NCBI GenBank assembly: GCA_044226395.1
Contig: JBGAHD010000005.1
Span: 434,001 to 498,000 of the forward strand
Origin: JBGAHD01 sp044226395
Lineage (GTDB): Bacteria > Pseudomonadota > Gammaproteobacteria > Xanthomonadales > Ahniellaceae
Direction of reading: 5' to 3'
DNA: 64,000 nucleotides
The position numbers and the translations under genes were made by a program. This document shows, piece by piece, positions 8,249 through 17,101 of this stretch (positions are counted from its first letter, which is position 1; every line of letters starts with the position of its first letter). The notes under the pieces are model-generated. The model was not told where the DNA came from and did no database searches. It saw nothing but the letters and a program-made list of their open reading frames with translations.

Positions 8249-9991
8249 ATGCGTCGCATCGCGCTTTCCGCCACGCTGCTTGCGCTTGCCGCTTGCAGTT
8301 CTTCCGAACCGCCGCCGCCGACCGAGGCCGTGACCGCGCCCGCGCCGGCGCCCGCCGAGGTGGCCGCGCCCGAGGCGCCGGATGCGCCGCAGTTGCCCGC
8401 GGGCAAGCATGACTTCGAGGCGTCGATCAGCGCCGGCGATTACGCCGCGCACGTGCAGACGCTGGCCTCCGATGAATTCGAAGGCCGCTCGCCCGGTTCG
8501 ATCGGCGAACGCGCGACCACCACGTATCTGCAGGAACAGTTCCAGCGCATCGGCTTGAAGCCCGGCAATGGCGAGAGCTATTTCCAGACCGTGCCCATGG
8601 TCGAGACGCGCATCAAGCCCAACGCCGTGATGAACATCGACGTCGCCGGCAAGCCGCTCGAATTCGCCATGCCCAAGGACATGGTGGTCGGCACGCGCAG
8701 CGGCGAGGCCAAGACCAGCCTCAACGCGAGCGAGCTCGTGTTCGTCGGCTACGGCGTCAACGCGCCGGAGTATCAATGGAACGACTACGCGGGCCTGGAC
8801 GTGAAGGGCAAGACCGTGGTCGTGCTGATCAATGACCCGGGCTTCATCCGCAAGGACGCGACGCTGTTCAAGGGTCCGACCATGACCTACTACGGCCGCT
8901 GGACTTACAAGTTCGAGGAAGCCGCGCGCCAGGGCGCCGCCGGCTGCCTGATCGTGCACGAGACCGAAGCCGCGGCTTACGGTTGGGACGTGGTGCAGAA
9001 CGGCTGGACCGGCGCGCAGTTCGATCTGCCCGCGTCGGAAGACGCCGAGCCACGCTTGAAGGTGCAAGGCTGGCTCACGGGTGAAGCGGCCAAGGCGCTG
9101 TTCGCGGCCGCGGGCCAGGACTTCGAAGCGCAGCGCCAGGCCGCCGATCAACGCGGCTTCAAGCCGGTGGCCTTGGGTGGCAAGGTCTCGGTGACGGTGG
9201 AATCGAGCATTCGTCAGACCACGTCGGACAATGTCATCGGCATCCTGCCGGGCACCGAGCACGCTGATGAAGCCGTGCTCTACATGGGCCATTGGGATCA
9301 CCTGGGCCGCACCTTCGCCGCGCCCGACAACGACAAGATCTTCAACGGCGCGATCGACAACGCCTCGGGCGTGGCCGGCGTGCTCGAGATCGCCGAAGCC
9401 TTCGCGCGCAGCGCCGACAAGCCCAAGCGCTCGATCGTGTTCCTGCTGCCCACGCTCGAGGAATCGGGCCTGCTCGGCTCGCGTTACTACGTCAATCATC
9501 CGAGCATTCCGCTGGACAAGACGCTGGCCGTGATCAACATGGACGCGATGGTGATCCACGGTCGCACGCGCGACATGGCCATCATCGGCCCGGGCCAGTC
9601 GACGCTCGAAGAGACGCTGGCCGAAGTCATCCGCGCGCAGAACCGCGTGACCGTGCCGGAAGAATCGCCCGAGCGCGGTTACTACTTCCGCTCCGATCAT
9701 TTCAACTTCGCGCGTCGCGGCGTGCCGGCGCTGTACGCCAAGTCGGGCGTGGACATGATCGACGGCGGCAAGGACGCCGGCATGAAGGACGCGAACGACT
9801 ACCTGACCGTGCGTTATCACAAGACTTCGGACGAATTTAATCCGATGTGGGACTTGAGCGGCGTGATCGAGGATTTGACCGCGCTGTATGAAGTCGGCCG
9901 CCGTGTCAGCGACGGCTCGGCCCGTCCGGCGTGGAAGGAAGATTCGGAGTTCCGCGTCGCCGGCGAGAAACTCTACGGCAAGGCCAAGTAG
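8249..9991 (+). CDS. M28 family zinc metallopeptidase, lipoprotein
   Basis: A 580-residue lipoprotein: MRRIALSATLLALAACSS gives a lipobox with the modified cysteine at residue 16, followed by a Pro/Ala/Glu linker. A PA-like insert domain lies between about residues 130 and 320. The M28 catalytic domain has the expected co-catalytic zinc motifs: YMGHWDHLG (His, Asp), NGAIDNASGVAG (Asp), PTLEESGLLGSRYY (Glu pair), INMDAM (Asp) and the late His of RSDHFNFARRGVPAL. It should be an aminopeptidase-type enzyme anchored in the envelope and facing the periplasm. The start at 8249 was chosen because it alone gives the lipoprotein signal; an in-frame start exists at 8135. It is monocistronic. Confidence 0.93.
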   Translation: MRRIALSATLLALAACSSSEPPPPTEAVTAPAPAPAEVAAPEAPDAPQLPAGKHDFEASISAGDYAAHVQTLASDEFEGRSPGSIGERATTTYLQEQFQRIGLKPGNGESYFQTVPMVETRIKPNAVMNIDVAGKPLEFAMPKDMVVGTRSGEAKTSLNASELVFVGYGVNAPEYQWNDYAGLDVKGKTVVVLINDPGFIRKDATLFKGPTMTYYGRWTYKFEEAARQGAAGCLIVHETEAAAYGWDVVQNGWTGAQFDLPASEDAEPRLKVQGWLTGEAAKALFAAAGQDFEAQRQAADQRGFKPVALGGKVSVTVESSIRQTTSDNVIGILPGTEHADEAVLYMGHWDHLGRTFAAPDNDKIFNGAIDNASGVAGVLEIAEAFARSADKPKRSIVFLLPTLEESGLLGSRYYVNHPSIPLDKTLAVINMDAMVIHGRTRDMAIIGPGQSTLEETLAEVIRAQNRVTVPEESPERGYYFRSDHFNFARRGVPALYAKSGVDMIDGGKDAGMKDANDYLTVRYHKTSDEFNPMWDLSGVIEDLTALYEVGRRVSDGSARPAWKEDSEFRVAGEKLYGKAK

Positions 9992-10164
9992 GCCACGGCC
10001 GCGTTAGGACGATCGCTCGGCCCGCGCGGCCGCGCGATCGCGGTCCGCGCCGCGCGAGTCGACGCGCGGCGCGACCACTGATCGGACACGGCGCGCACGC
10101 GCTACCGATCGGGCGAATTCCATGCGATTCTCCGCGACCGGGGGAATTCGTTCGAGACGCCAAG

Positions 10165-10911
10165 ATGCCTTTTCTGGGAATACTCGCGCTGCTGGTCAAC
10201 TTCGCCCTGATCGTGCATGTGCTGCGCACGGGGCGGCAGTTCTACTGGATAATGGTGATCATGATGATCCCGGTGATCGGACCGGCGACTTATTTCTTTC
10301 TCGAAATGTGGCCGGATCTGCGCAACGATCCGAACGCGCGCCGCGCCGTGCGCAAGGTCTCGCAAGCGATCGATCCGGCGCGCGACCGCAAGCGCATCGA
10401 GAATGAACTCGCCGTCGCCGACACCGTGCAAAACCGTTTGCGCCTGGCGCAGGAATGCATGCAGCTGGGCGATGTGCTCAATGCCGAGGAGTTGTTCCAA
10501 AGCTGCCTCAAGGGCCCGCACGCGACCGATCCCGACATTCTGCTGGGCCTGGCGCAAGCGCAGTTCGAGCGCGGCGACGCCGCCGCCACGCGCAAGACGC
10601 TCGACACCTTGATCGCCGCTAACCCCGACTACAAGAACACCGACGGTCATCTGCTCTACGCGCGCAGCCTCGAAGCCTTGGGCGAGAACGACAAAGCCCT
10701 GCTCGAGTATCAGGTGCTCGCCGAAAGTTTCCCCGGCGAAGAAGGCCGCGCGCGCTTCGGACTCTTGCTCAAGCGCATGGGCCGCGGCCCCGAAGCCTTG
10801 AAGGTGTTCCAGAGCATCCAAGCACGCGCCAAGATCGCGCCCAAGTACTATCGCCGCGCCAATCGCGCGTGGATCGAACTGGCGAACGAGCAGGCGAAGT
10901 CGCCGGCTTGA
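10165..10911 (+). CDS. TPR-containing membrane protein with PLDc_N-like start
   Basis: A 248-residue protein. The N-terminus (MPFLGILALLVNFALIVHVL, then FYWIMVIMMIPVIGPATYF) forms two membrane helices resembling the phospholipase-D nuclease N-terminal domain, a two-helix anchor found on cardiolipin synthase-type and other proteins. The rest is helical tetratricopeptide repeat: NRLRLAQECMQLGDVLNAEE, DPDILLGLAQAQFERGDAAA, GHLLYARSLEALGENDKALL and ARFGLLLKRMGRGPEAL. It is probably a scaffold at the cytoplasmic membrane; partners are unknown. The track frame extends to 9931, but the ATG at 10165 fits the hydrophobic start. It converges with the hydrolase gene, with seven bases between stops. Confidence 0.75.
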   Translation: MPFLGILALLVNFALIVHVLRTGRQFYWIMVIMMIPVIGPATYFFLEMWPDLRNDPNARRAVRKVSQAIDPARDRKRIENELAVADTVQNRLRLAQECMQLGDVLNAEELFQSCLKGPHATDPDILLGLAQAQFERGDAAATRKTLDTLIAANPDYKNTDGHLLYARSLEALGENDKALLEYQVLAESFPGEEGRARFGLLLKRMGRGPEALKVFQSIQARAKIAPKYYRRANRAWIELANEQAKSPA

Positions 10912-10918
10912 TGACTGC

Positions 10919-11887
10919 TCAGGGCGCGGCCGGCGTGATCTCGCCCGTCGCGTCCGGCGCTTCGAAGAACGCCTGAAGCACGCGCGCGGTTTCCGCCGGG
11001 CGTTCCATCATCGGCATGTGACCGCAGCCGTCCTCGATCACCACGCGCGCGCGCGGCAAGCCGGCGCGAAACGCCTCGACCGAGGACACATCCAGCACCT
11101 GATCGCCGTTGCACCAAAAGACCAAGCTCGGCGTGGCGATGCGGTCGAGCCGCGATTGCAGCAGAAAAGCTTCCGGCTCGCGCCCGATCAAGGCCATCAC
11201 CTGTTCGTGGAACACGTGATCGGCGACATTGCGCGCGATCAACACGTCTTCCACGCGCCCGGGCAACCACGGCGGCGAGACGAAGAGCTTGTGCATCAAC
11301 GCGTGCCACTGCGCGCGATCGTTGACGTTGAACGGCAGCTCGCCCGCCTGGATCGCGCGCGCGAACTCATTCAAGGTGAAGCGCACGCCCGCGGAGTTCA
11401 TCAAGGTGAGCGAGCGCAGCTCGGCGCCATGCTCGGCCGCGTACAAGCCCACGATGCTGCCGCCCATGGAATGACCGACCAGATGCGCATCGGTCGCTTT
11501 CACCGCCACCAGGAAATCGCGCAGGCGCGTCGCTTGATCGGCGGCGCCGTAGGCTGCCTCGGACTGACGCATCGACTGCCCCCAGCCGGGCAGATCGGGA
11601 ATGATCACGTGGTAACGCGGCGTCAGAAAGCGCGCGGTATCGAGCCAGTTCTCCTTGCTGCCGGTGAAGCCATGCACCAGCACCACGGTCTCGCCCTGCC
11701 CGCCTTCGTAATAGGCCCAATCGTGCGTGCCGGCGTGGATGGCGTGCCAATGCACGTCGGCGCGCCATGCCAGGCGCGCGAACTCGGCTTGCAGCAACCA
11801 CTGCGGTCGAAATTGATAAACCGCCGCGCCCGCCAGCACGATCAGCGCGACGACGACGCCCAGCGTTCGGCGTAAGCGCGCGCGCAC
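10919..11887 (-). CDS. Alpha/beta hydrolase with N-terminal membrane anchor
   Basis: A 322-residue protein with one N-terminal membrane segment (LGVVVALIVLAGAAVYQF) and an alpha/beta-hydrolase domain. The oxyanion-hole region is VVLVHGFTGSKENW, the nucleophile is the serine of LVGHSMGG at about residue 141, the acid is in WCNGDQVLD and the histidine is in DGCGHMPMMERP. The domain layout resembles lipase/esterase-type hydrolases; the substrate is not predictable. It starts eight bases after the ubiE stop and may be co-transcribed with it. Confidence 0.88.
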   Translation of the reverse strand: MRARLRRTLGVVVALIVLAGAAVYQFRPQWLLQAEFARLAWRADVHWHAIHAGTHDWAYYEGGQGETVVLVHGFTGSKENWLDTARFLTPRYHVIIPDLPGWGQSMRQSEAAYGAADQATRLRDFLVAVKATDAHLVGHSMGGSIVGLYAAEHGAELRSLTLMNSAGVRFTLNEFARAIQAGELPFNVNDRAQWHALMHKLFVSPPWLPGRVEDVLIARNVADHVFHEQVMALIGREPEAFLLQSRLDRIATPSLVFWCNGDQVLDVSSVEAFRAGLPRARVVIEDGCGHMPMMERPAETARVLQAFFEAPDATGEITPAAP

Positions 11888-11894
11888 GACGCGA

Positions 11895-12641
11895 CTAGAG
11901 CTTGTAACCGCGGTGTATCGCGACCAAGCCGCCGGTGAGCTTGCGCGCGGTGCAGCGCGCGAAGCCGGCCGCTTCCATCATCGCGCGCAGTTCCGCCGGT
12001 GGCGGATGCTTGCGAATCGATTCGGCCAGATAGCGATAGCTCTCGGCATCGTTGGCCACGAGCTGGCCCAAGCGCGGCAACACCTGGAAGGAATACATGT
12101 CGTACAGCGGCTTGAGCGGCTCGGCGACTTCGGGCGTGAACTCCAGAATCAAGGCGCGACCACCGGGCTTGAGCACGCGATGCATCTCCGCCAGCGCGCG
12201 CGCCTTGTCGGTGACATTGCGCAGCCCAAACGCGATCGTCACCAGATCGAAACTGTCATCGGCGAACGGAATCGCCTCGGCATTGACCAGCACCGGACTC
12301 ACGCGCGCGATCTTGCCCGCGTCGATCAGGCGATCGCGACCCACGCCCAGCATGGCCGGGTTGATGTCGCTCAACACCACATGACCCTTGTCGCCCACGC
12401 GCTCGGCCACGAGCTGCGCGATGTCGCCGCTGCCACCGGCCAGATCGAGCACGTGCTCGCCCGGACGCACATCGGCCGTGCCGACGAAATGCCGCTTCCA
12501 CAGGCGATGCACACCCAGCGACATCAGGTCATTCATCACGTCGTACTTGCGCGCGACCGAGGCGAAGACTTCGCCGACCAGCCGCGTCTTCTCGGCCGGG
12601 GTCACGTCTCGAAAACCGAAATGGGTCTTGGCGTCGCTCAT
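11895..12641 (-). CDS. ubiE: Ubiquinone/menaquinone biosynthesis C-methyltransferase UbiE
   Basis: A 248-residue SAM-dependent methyltransferase that adds the C-methyl group in ubiquinone (and, where present, menaquinone) synthesis. The N-terminus KTHFGFRDVTPAEKTRLV and the diagnostic VARKYDVMNDLMSLGVHRLW are characteristic of UbiE/COQ5. The SAM motif is VLDLAGGSGDIAQL, followed by SDINPAMLGVGRDRL, and the second signature RVLKPGGRALILEF is present. I start at MSDAKTHFGF (12641); an ATG three codons upstream at 12650 is possible, and neither has a strong ribosome site. It lies between the DUF971 gene and the hydrolase on the same strand. Confidence 0.96.
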   Translation of the reverse strand: MSDAKTHFGFRDVTPAEKTRLVGEVFASVARKYDVMNDLMSLGVHRLWKRHFVGTADVRPGEHVLDLAGGSGDIAQLVAERVGDKGHVVLSDINPAMLGVGRDRLIDAGKIARVSPVLVNAEAIPFADDSFDLVTIAFGLRNVTDKARALAEMHRVLKPGGRALILEFTPEVAEPLKPLYDMYSFQVLPRLGQLVANDAESYRYLAESIRKHPPPAELRAMMEAAGFARCTARKLTGGLVAIHRGYKL

Positions 12642-12669
12642 GGCCGCCATGGTAGCGCGAAGGTCGGGC

Positions 12670-13029
12670 TCAGGCGCGTCGCGCGTGGCCCGCGGCGCTC
12701 AGTTCATCGAGGTATTTCTGCCAGTACTCGGCCTGATGGCGGCCCAGGTCGTACAGCGTGGTCCAGGAGAAGATGCCGGTGTCATGGCCATCGTCGAAGC
12801 GCAGCAACACGGCGTAGTTGCCCACCGGATCGATCGCGGCGATGTTGACCGACTCCTTGCCCACTTGCAGCACGCGCTGACCCGGGCCATGACCCATCAC
12901 TTCGGCCGAAGGCGAGTAAACGCGCAGCAGTTCGCAACTCAGTTGAAAGCGCTCGCCCGTGTCGAAGGCTACTTCGAGCACGCGCGAGGCGCGATGGAGC
13001 TTGATCTCGGTCGGACGCGGCGTGGACAT
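12670..13029 (-). CDS. DUF971 (gamma-butyrobetaine hydroxylase-like N-terminal) protein
   Basis: A 119-residue soluble protein that is a stand-alone copy of the small domain found at the N-terminus of gamma-butyrobetaine hydroxylases. Recognisable family features are PTEIKLHRASRVLEVAFDTG, the central CELLRVYSPSAEVMGHG and the end GHDTGIFSWTTLYDLGRHQ. In hydroxylases this domain carries a zinc site; stand-alone copies have been linked to iron-sulfur protein biogenesis, but the role of this one is not shown by the sequence. It sits just upstream of ubiE on the same strand, about 30 bases away. Confidence 0.9.
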   Translation of the reverse strand: MSTPRPTEIKLHRASRVLEVAFDTGERFQLSCELLRVYSPSAEVMGHGPGQRVLQVGKESVNIAAIDPVGNYAVLLRFDDGHDTGIFSWTTLYDLGRHQAEYWQKYLDELSAAGHARRA

Positions 13030-13042
13030 GATGTCTCCCAGG

Positions 13043-13063
13043 CGCGCGCGGCGCCCGCGCGCG
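13043..13063. terminator. GC-rich hairpin between the 13.1-kb gene and DUF971
   Basis: A perfect 9-bp inverted repeat (CGCGCGCGG and CCGCGCGCG, three-base loop) lies two bases beyond the stop of the upstream gene and 13 bases before the DUF971 start. There is no T-run, so it may be an attenuating or stabilising hairpin and not a strong terminator. Confidence 0.4.
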
Positions 13064-13064
13064 A

Positions 13065-13691
13065 TCAGTGCAAGGAGCCCTGATCGCGATTGAACGGGCG
13101 CACGTCATCGGGCGGCGTGCCGGCGATTTCGAGCAAGGCCTGGTGATACGGCCCGCGCAGCGCGATGGCCGAGACTTCGTCGAATCCGAAGAACGAGGTC
13201 TCGCGCAACCACTCGGCGTCGGGCGTGATCTCCTGCACCAGAAAGCCATCGGGCTCGAAGCCGAGCAAACGGCCGACGTAACAGACTTCGTCCTCGCCTT
13301 CGGTATCCACGTGCACGGCGATGGCGCCGGCATTGGCGGCGGCCGAGCGCACCACGCCCTCGACGTCGTCGAGCGCGAAGTTTTCCGGCCACTCGGGCAC
13401 GACCTGGCGCAACGCCATGGCGCGTTCGAGGAAGCGATGGTTCTTGTCGGGCACTTCGACTTCGGTCACGTCGCGATAGCGCAGCGCGTACAGCCCATCG
13501 AAGCCGATGTAGTCGCCCAACACCCACAACAGGAAAAACTCCTTGCCGATCGCGGCGACGAAGCCAGTGAAGCTCGCCGCCTCCAGCTCATTGCGCCACA
13601 GGCGCACGAGCGCGCGCGTCTCCTGGGCCTCGCGAATCCGCGCCCGGATGCCACGCTGTTTCAATTCAACGACTTTGTTCATGGCCGACAT
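13065..13691 (-). CDS. Hypothetical protein with two repeated Sm-like domains
   Basis: A 208-residue soluble protein not assignable to a named family. The halves look alike. In the first, FTGFVAAIGKEFFLLWVL is followed by GFDGLYALRYRDVTEVEVP and then HRFLERAMALRQ. In the second, YVGRLLGFEPDGFLVQEI is followed by TSFFGFDEVSAIALRGPYHQ and then ALLEIAG. Such short strand-rich units ending in an FDEVxxIxL strand resemble small SH3/LSm-like barrels, so an internal duplication is inferred. It begins MSAMNKVVELKQRGIRARIR; a second ATG at 13682 is equally possible. It lies upstream of DUF971-ubiE on the same strand. Confidence 0.65.
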   Translation of the reverse strand: MSAMNKVVELKQRGIRARIREAQETRALVRLWRNELEAASFTGFVAAIGKEFFLLWVLGDYIGFDGLYALRYRDVTEVEVPDKNHRFLERAMALRQVVPEWPENFALDDVEGVVRSAAANAGAIAVHVDTEGEDEVCYVGRLLGFEPDGFLVQEITPDAEWLRETSFFGFDEVSAIALRGPYHQALLEIAGTPPDDVRPFNRDQGSLH

Positions 13692-14045
13692 TATGCGATG
13701 ACCCGGCTAGGTTTTTCACCCGACCCCGGGGCGACGGGCGCGAGCGGTCAGGGAAAACGCCCCGACCGGCGTGTCGGGAAAGGCCTCACGCGGGGCTCGC
13801 CCGTGGGCGCCACGCCAATCCTCTGTGCCGCGCCCAAAGGGATTGCAGCGCGCTTTCAACGCGCGTATCGCCCGACACGCGACCCCACGCGGAGAACGAA
13901 TCGACACGCCACGCCGATGCCCGCGCGACCCACCCGACGCCACGCGCCGTCGACGAATCTCGGCAAAGTTTTGCCATCGTCGGGCGGGGTCGCGCGCGCT
14001 GACGCGACCTCGCCGGGGGTGACGCACGTCTCGGCGCGCGCCGTC
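13692..14045. other. Non-coding stretch between hslU and the 13.1-kb gene
   Basis: About 350 bases, very GC-rich. Short frames on both strands show no start with a ribosome site and no family resemblance. It should contain the promoter of the 13.1-kb gene group and the 3' end of the hslVU transcript; no clear terminator with a T-run was found. Confidence 0.5.
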
Positions 14046-15383
14046 CTACAGGATGTAGCGTGTCAGGTCCTCGCGCTTGACCAGGGCATCGAGGTGCGAG
14101 TCGACATACGCCGCGTCGATCGTGACGTGCTCGCCCTGACGCGTGTCGGCGTCGAACGAGACCTGATCGAGCAGCCGCTCGAGGATCGTGCTCAGCCGCC
14201 GCGCGCCGATGTTCTCCTGCCGCTCGTTGACCTGCTGCGCGAGTTCCGCGATGCGCGTCACCGCCGAGTCGTCGAAGGTCAAGGTCACGCCTTCAGTGGC
14301 CAGCAGCGCTTGGTACTGACGCGTCAGCGCCGCCTTGGGTTCGGTCAGAATGCGCCGAAAATCCTCGGCCGTGAGCGCCGACAACTCCACGCGAATCGGA
14401 AAGCGACCCTGCAATTCGGGAATCAGATCCGACGGCTTGGCCAGATGAAACGCGCCCGAGGCGATGAACAGCACGTGGTCGGTCTTGATCGTGCCGAACT
14501 TCGTCGTCACCGACGAGCCTTCCACCAGCGGCAACAGATCGCGCTGCACGCCCTCGCGACTGACACCCGCGCCGCCCCATTCGGAGCGCTGGCAGATCTT
14601 GTCGATCTCGTCGATGAAGACGATGCCGTTTTGCTCGGCCAATTCTAGACCTCGCGCGCGGATCTCTTCCTCGTTGACGAGCTTGGCCGCTTCTTCCTCG
14701 ATCAGCAGCGGGCGCGCGGCGCGGATCGCGAGCTTGCGCCGCGCGGTCTTCTGCCCGCCCATGTTCGAGAACATCTGCTTGAGCTGCTGAGTCATTTCTT
14801 CCATGCCCGGCGGCGCCATCAGCTCGATGCCGGCGGTCTGCGCGAAATCGATCTCGACCTCGCGCTCGTCGAGCTTGCCGGCGCGCAGCATCTCGCGAAA
14901 GCGCTCGCGCGTGCCTTGGTCTTCCGGCGCGGGCGGCGGTTCCTCGCCCCACACGCGCACCGCGCGCGGGCGCGGCAGCAACGCGTCGAGCAAGCGTTCT
15001 TCGGCCGCGCGCTCGGCGCCTTCACGCACGCCGGCCTTGGCTTGCTCGCGCACCATCTTCACCGCGGCCTCGGCGAGGTCGCGCACGATGGTCTCCACGT
15101 CCTTGCCGACGTAGCCGACCTCGGTGAACTTGGTCGCCTCGACCTTGACGAAAGGCGCGTTGGCTAACTGCGCCAAGCGGCGCGCGATCTCGGTCTTGCC
15201 CACGCCCGTGGGCCCGATCATGAGAATGTTCTTCGGCGTCACCTCGTCGCGCATCGACGGGTCCAGGCGCATGCGCCGCCAACGGTTGCGCAGCGCGATG
15301 GCCACGGCGCGCTTGGCGCTGGCCTGTCCAATAATGTGGCGGTCGAGTTCGACCACGATCTGTTGCGGCGTGAAATCAGCCAT
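14046..15383 (-). CDS. hslU: HslU, ATPase subunit of the HslUV protease
   Basis: A 445-residue AAA+ unfoldase that feeds substrates into the HslV peptidase. Walker A is GPTGVGKT at residues 57-64, Walker B is IVFIDEIDK, and sensor/arginine-finger motifs follow (SGAFHLAKPSDLIPELQGRF). The inserted I-domain lies between about residues 110 and 240. The GYVG pore loop is visible in TEVGYVGKDVE. The C-terminus ends LTRYIL, the tail that docks into HslV and activates it. It is 26 bases downstream of hslV in the normal order. Confidence 0.98.
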   Translation of the reverse strand: MADFTPQQIVVELDRHIIGQASAKRAVAIALRNRWRRMRLDPSMRDEVTPKNILMIGPTGVGKTEIARRLAQLANAPFVKVEATKFTEVGYVGKDVETIVRDLAEAAVKMVREQAKAGVREGAERAAEERLLDALLPRPRAVRVWGEEPPPAPEDQGTRERFREMLRAGKLDEREVEIDFAQTAGIELMAPPGMEEMTQQLKQMFSNMGGQKTARRKLAIRAARPLLIEEEAAKLVNEEEIRARGLELAEQNGIVFIDEIDKICQRSEWGGAGVSREGVQRDLLPLVEGSSVTTKFGTIKTDHVLFIASGAFHLAKPSDLIPELQGRFPIRVELSALTAEDFRRILTEPKAALTRQYQALLATEGVTLTFDDSAVTRIAELAQQVNERQENIGARRLSTILERLLDQVSFDADTRQGEHVTIDAAYVDSHLDALVKREDLTRYIL

Positions 15384-15409
15384 GCGGCGTCCTCGGCGCG
15401 ATCACGCGC

Positions 15410-15946
15410 TCACAGTTCTTCGATCGAAATGTTGTGATTGGTGTAGATGCAGATGTCGCCGGCGATCTTGAGCGCGCGCTCCACCACCTCGCGCGGCGCC
15501 AGCTCGGTGTTCTCGATCAGCGCCTTGGCCGCGGCCTGCGCGAACGGACCGCCCGAACCGATCGCGATCAGCCCACCCTCGGGCTCGATCACATCGCCAT
15601 TGCCCGAGATGATCAGCGAGGCGTCCTTGTCGGCCACCGCGAGCAAAGCTTCAAGCCGACCCAGGCGGCGATCCGTGCGCCATTCCTTGGCCAGTTCCAC
15701 GGCCGCGCGCACCAACTGACCCGCGTGGCGCTCCAGCTTGTGCTCGAACAACTCGAACAGCGTGAAGGCATCGGCCGTGGCGCCGGCGAAGCCCGCCAGC
15801 ACCGAGCCATTGCCCAGGCGTCGCACCTTGCGCGCATTGGCCTTCATGACGGTATTGCCCAGCGTCACCTGGCCGTCACCGCCGATCACGACCTTGCCGT
15901 TTCGGCGCACGGACACGATGGTCGTGGCATGAAAAGTCTCGGACAT
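15410..15946 (-). CDS. hslV: HslV, peptidase subunit of the HslUV protease
   Basis: A 178-residue threonine protease of the proteasome beta fold. The start MSETFHA is a short propeptide; the mature enzyme should begin at the threonine of TTIVSVRRNGKVVIGGDGQ, whose hydroxyl is the nucleophile. Family hallmarks follow: LGNTVMKANARKVRRL, AGFAGATADAFTLFE, ALLAVADKDASLIISGNGD, and the end AGDICIYTNHNISIEEL. The track frame runs to 16000, but the ATG at 15946 gives the expected propeptide length. It is transcribed with hslU. Confidence 0.98.
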   Translation of the reverse strand: MSETFHATTIVSVRRNGKVVIGGDGQVTLGNTVMKANARKVRRLGNGSVLAGFAGATADAFTLFELFEHKLERHAGQLVRAAVELAKEWRTDRRLGRLEALLAVADKDASLIISGNGDVIEPEGGLIAIGSGGPFAQAAAKALIENTELAPREVVERALKIAGDICIYTNHNISIEEL

Positions 15947-16106
15947 GGACAACTCCCGAATCAGAGAACCGGGATGTTGGGGCGGTTGTGCTGGGCACAA
16001 GCTGGCGCGGAAATCGCAGCGGCGACGTAGCGTGGTCAGCTCAACGATGAGGCGCTTGTCGCTCGGCTATCTCGAACGTGTGGCCGAACCGTGACGTGGC
16101 GAAGAC

Positions 16107-17015
16107 TCAACCCCCGCGCCGCTTCGCCCGCGGATGCGCCTGGTCGTAGACCTTGGCCAGATGCTGAAAATCGAGATGGGTATAGATCTGTGTGGTCGCA
16201 ATGTCGGCGTGGCCCAGCATCTCCTGCACCGCGCGCAGATTGCCCGACGACTCGAGCACATGACTCGCGCACGAATGCCGCAACAGATGCGGATGCATGC
16301 GCTTCCACACCCCCTGCCGCTGCGCCCAATACTTCAGCCGCGCCTGCACCGCGCGCGGCGACAAGGTGCCACCGCCCCGCCCCGGAAACATCGCGCCCTC
16401 GGGCTGCCCGCCACTCTCCACGCGCCACTGCGCCAACGCCGCCAAGGCGACACTGCCCACCGGCACCACGCGCGTCCTGCCACCCTTGCCCAACACCCGC
16501 ACCAAACCCTCGCCCGTGTCGAGATCATTCCAGCGCAAGCCACACAGTTCCGACAGACGCAGCGCGGACGAATAGAACAACTCGAAGATCGCCTTGTCCC
16601 GCGTCGCGATGCCGCCCTCTTCGGGCAGCTCAAGAAACGCGCCCAACTCATCCGCGTCCAACACATTCGGCAGCTTGCGCGCACTCTTAGGCGCGCGAAT
16701 CGCCTGCGCCGGACTGGCGCTCGCCAAACCTTCTCGCAACAACCACCGGAACAACCCCCGACACGCCGCCAACCGCCGCGCGATCGACTTGCCCGACAAG
16801 CCACCGCGATGCTCACCCGCCACGAACGCGCGCACGTCCTCGCTCACCACATCACGCCAAGCAATCGCGCCGCGGGTTTGCTCGATGTGGGCATCGAGTT
16901 TGTCCAGATCCTCGCGATAAGCCGCGAGAGTGCGAGGGGAAAGTCGGCGTTCGACGCGGAGGTGGTCGAGGTAGGTGGTGATTTGGGATTGGCGGGGGGA
17001 GGACATTGGGGGCAT
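16107..17015 (-). CDS. xerC: Tyrosine recombinase XerC
   Basis: A 302-residue tyrosine recombinase that works with XerD at dif to resolve chromosome dimers. The N-terminal SAM-like core-binding domain occupies about residues 10-95. Catalytic residues are all visible: Arg153 in SSALRLSEL, Lys177 in LGKGGRTR, His243 and Arg246 in HPHLLRHSCASH, His269 in MLGHADI and Tyr278 in TTQIYTHLDF. Its position before hslVU is the standard one; in many gammaproteobacteria the gene upstream is a DUF484 gene, which here is about 8.4 kb away. An alternative ATG lies three codons downstream. Confidence 0.95.
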   Translation of the reverse strand: MPPMSSPRQSQITTYLDHLRVERRLSPRTLAAYREDLDKLDAHIEQTRGAIAWRDVVSEDVRAFVAGEHRGGLSGKSIARRLAACRGLFRWLLREGLASASPAQAIRAPKSARKLPNVLDADELGAFLELPEEGGIATRDKAIFELFYSSALRLSELCGLRWNDLDTGEGLVRVLGKGGRTRVVPVGSVALAALAQWRVESGGQPEGAMFPGRGGGTLSPRAVQARLKYWAQRQGVWKRMHPHLLRHSCASHVLESSGNLRAVQEMLGHADIATTQIYTHLDFQHLAKVYDQAHPRAKRRGG

Positions 17016-17101
17016 TGTAGATCAGCCGGACGTACGGCTTCGCGCGTTGATAAGTCCGTAGGCGAGGTGCGCCGTCTTGTTTGACGCAGGCCCTGGACCA
17101 A

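Noticed and set aside
13716..14027. Short frames between hslU and the 13.1-kb gene
   Set aside because: No ribosome site, no recognisable domain, and frames overlap on both strands as expected by chance in GC-rich DNA.
16107..17015. Tyrosine recombinase at the edge of the accessory block as its integrase
   Set aside because: All features and the hslVU neighbourhood identify it as housekeeping XerC; no attachment-site repeats were found.
17016..17101. Direct repeats at the block edges (compared with 25389-25428)
   Set aside because: Reading both edges by eye gave no shared stretch beyond a few bases.
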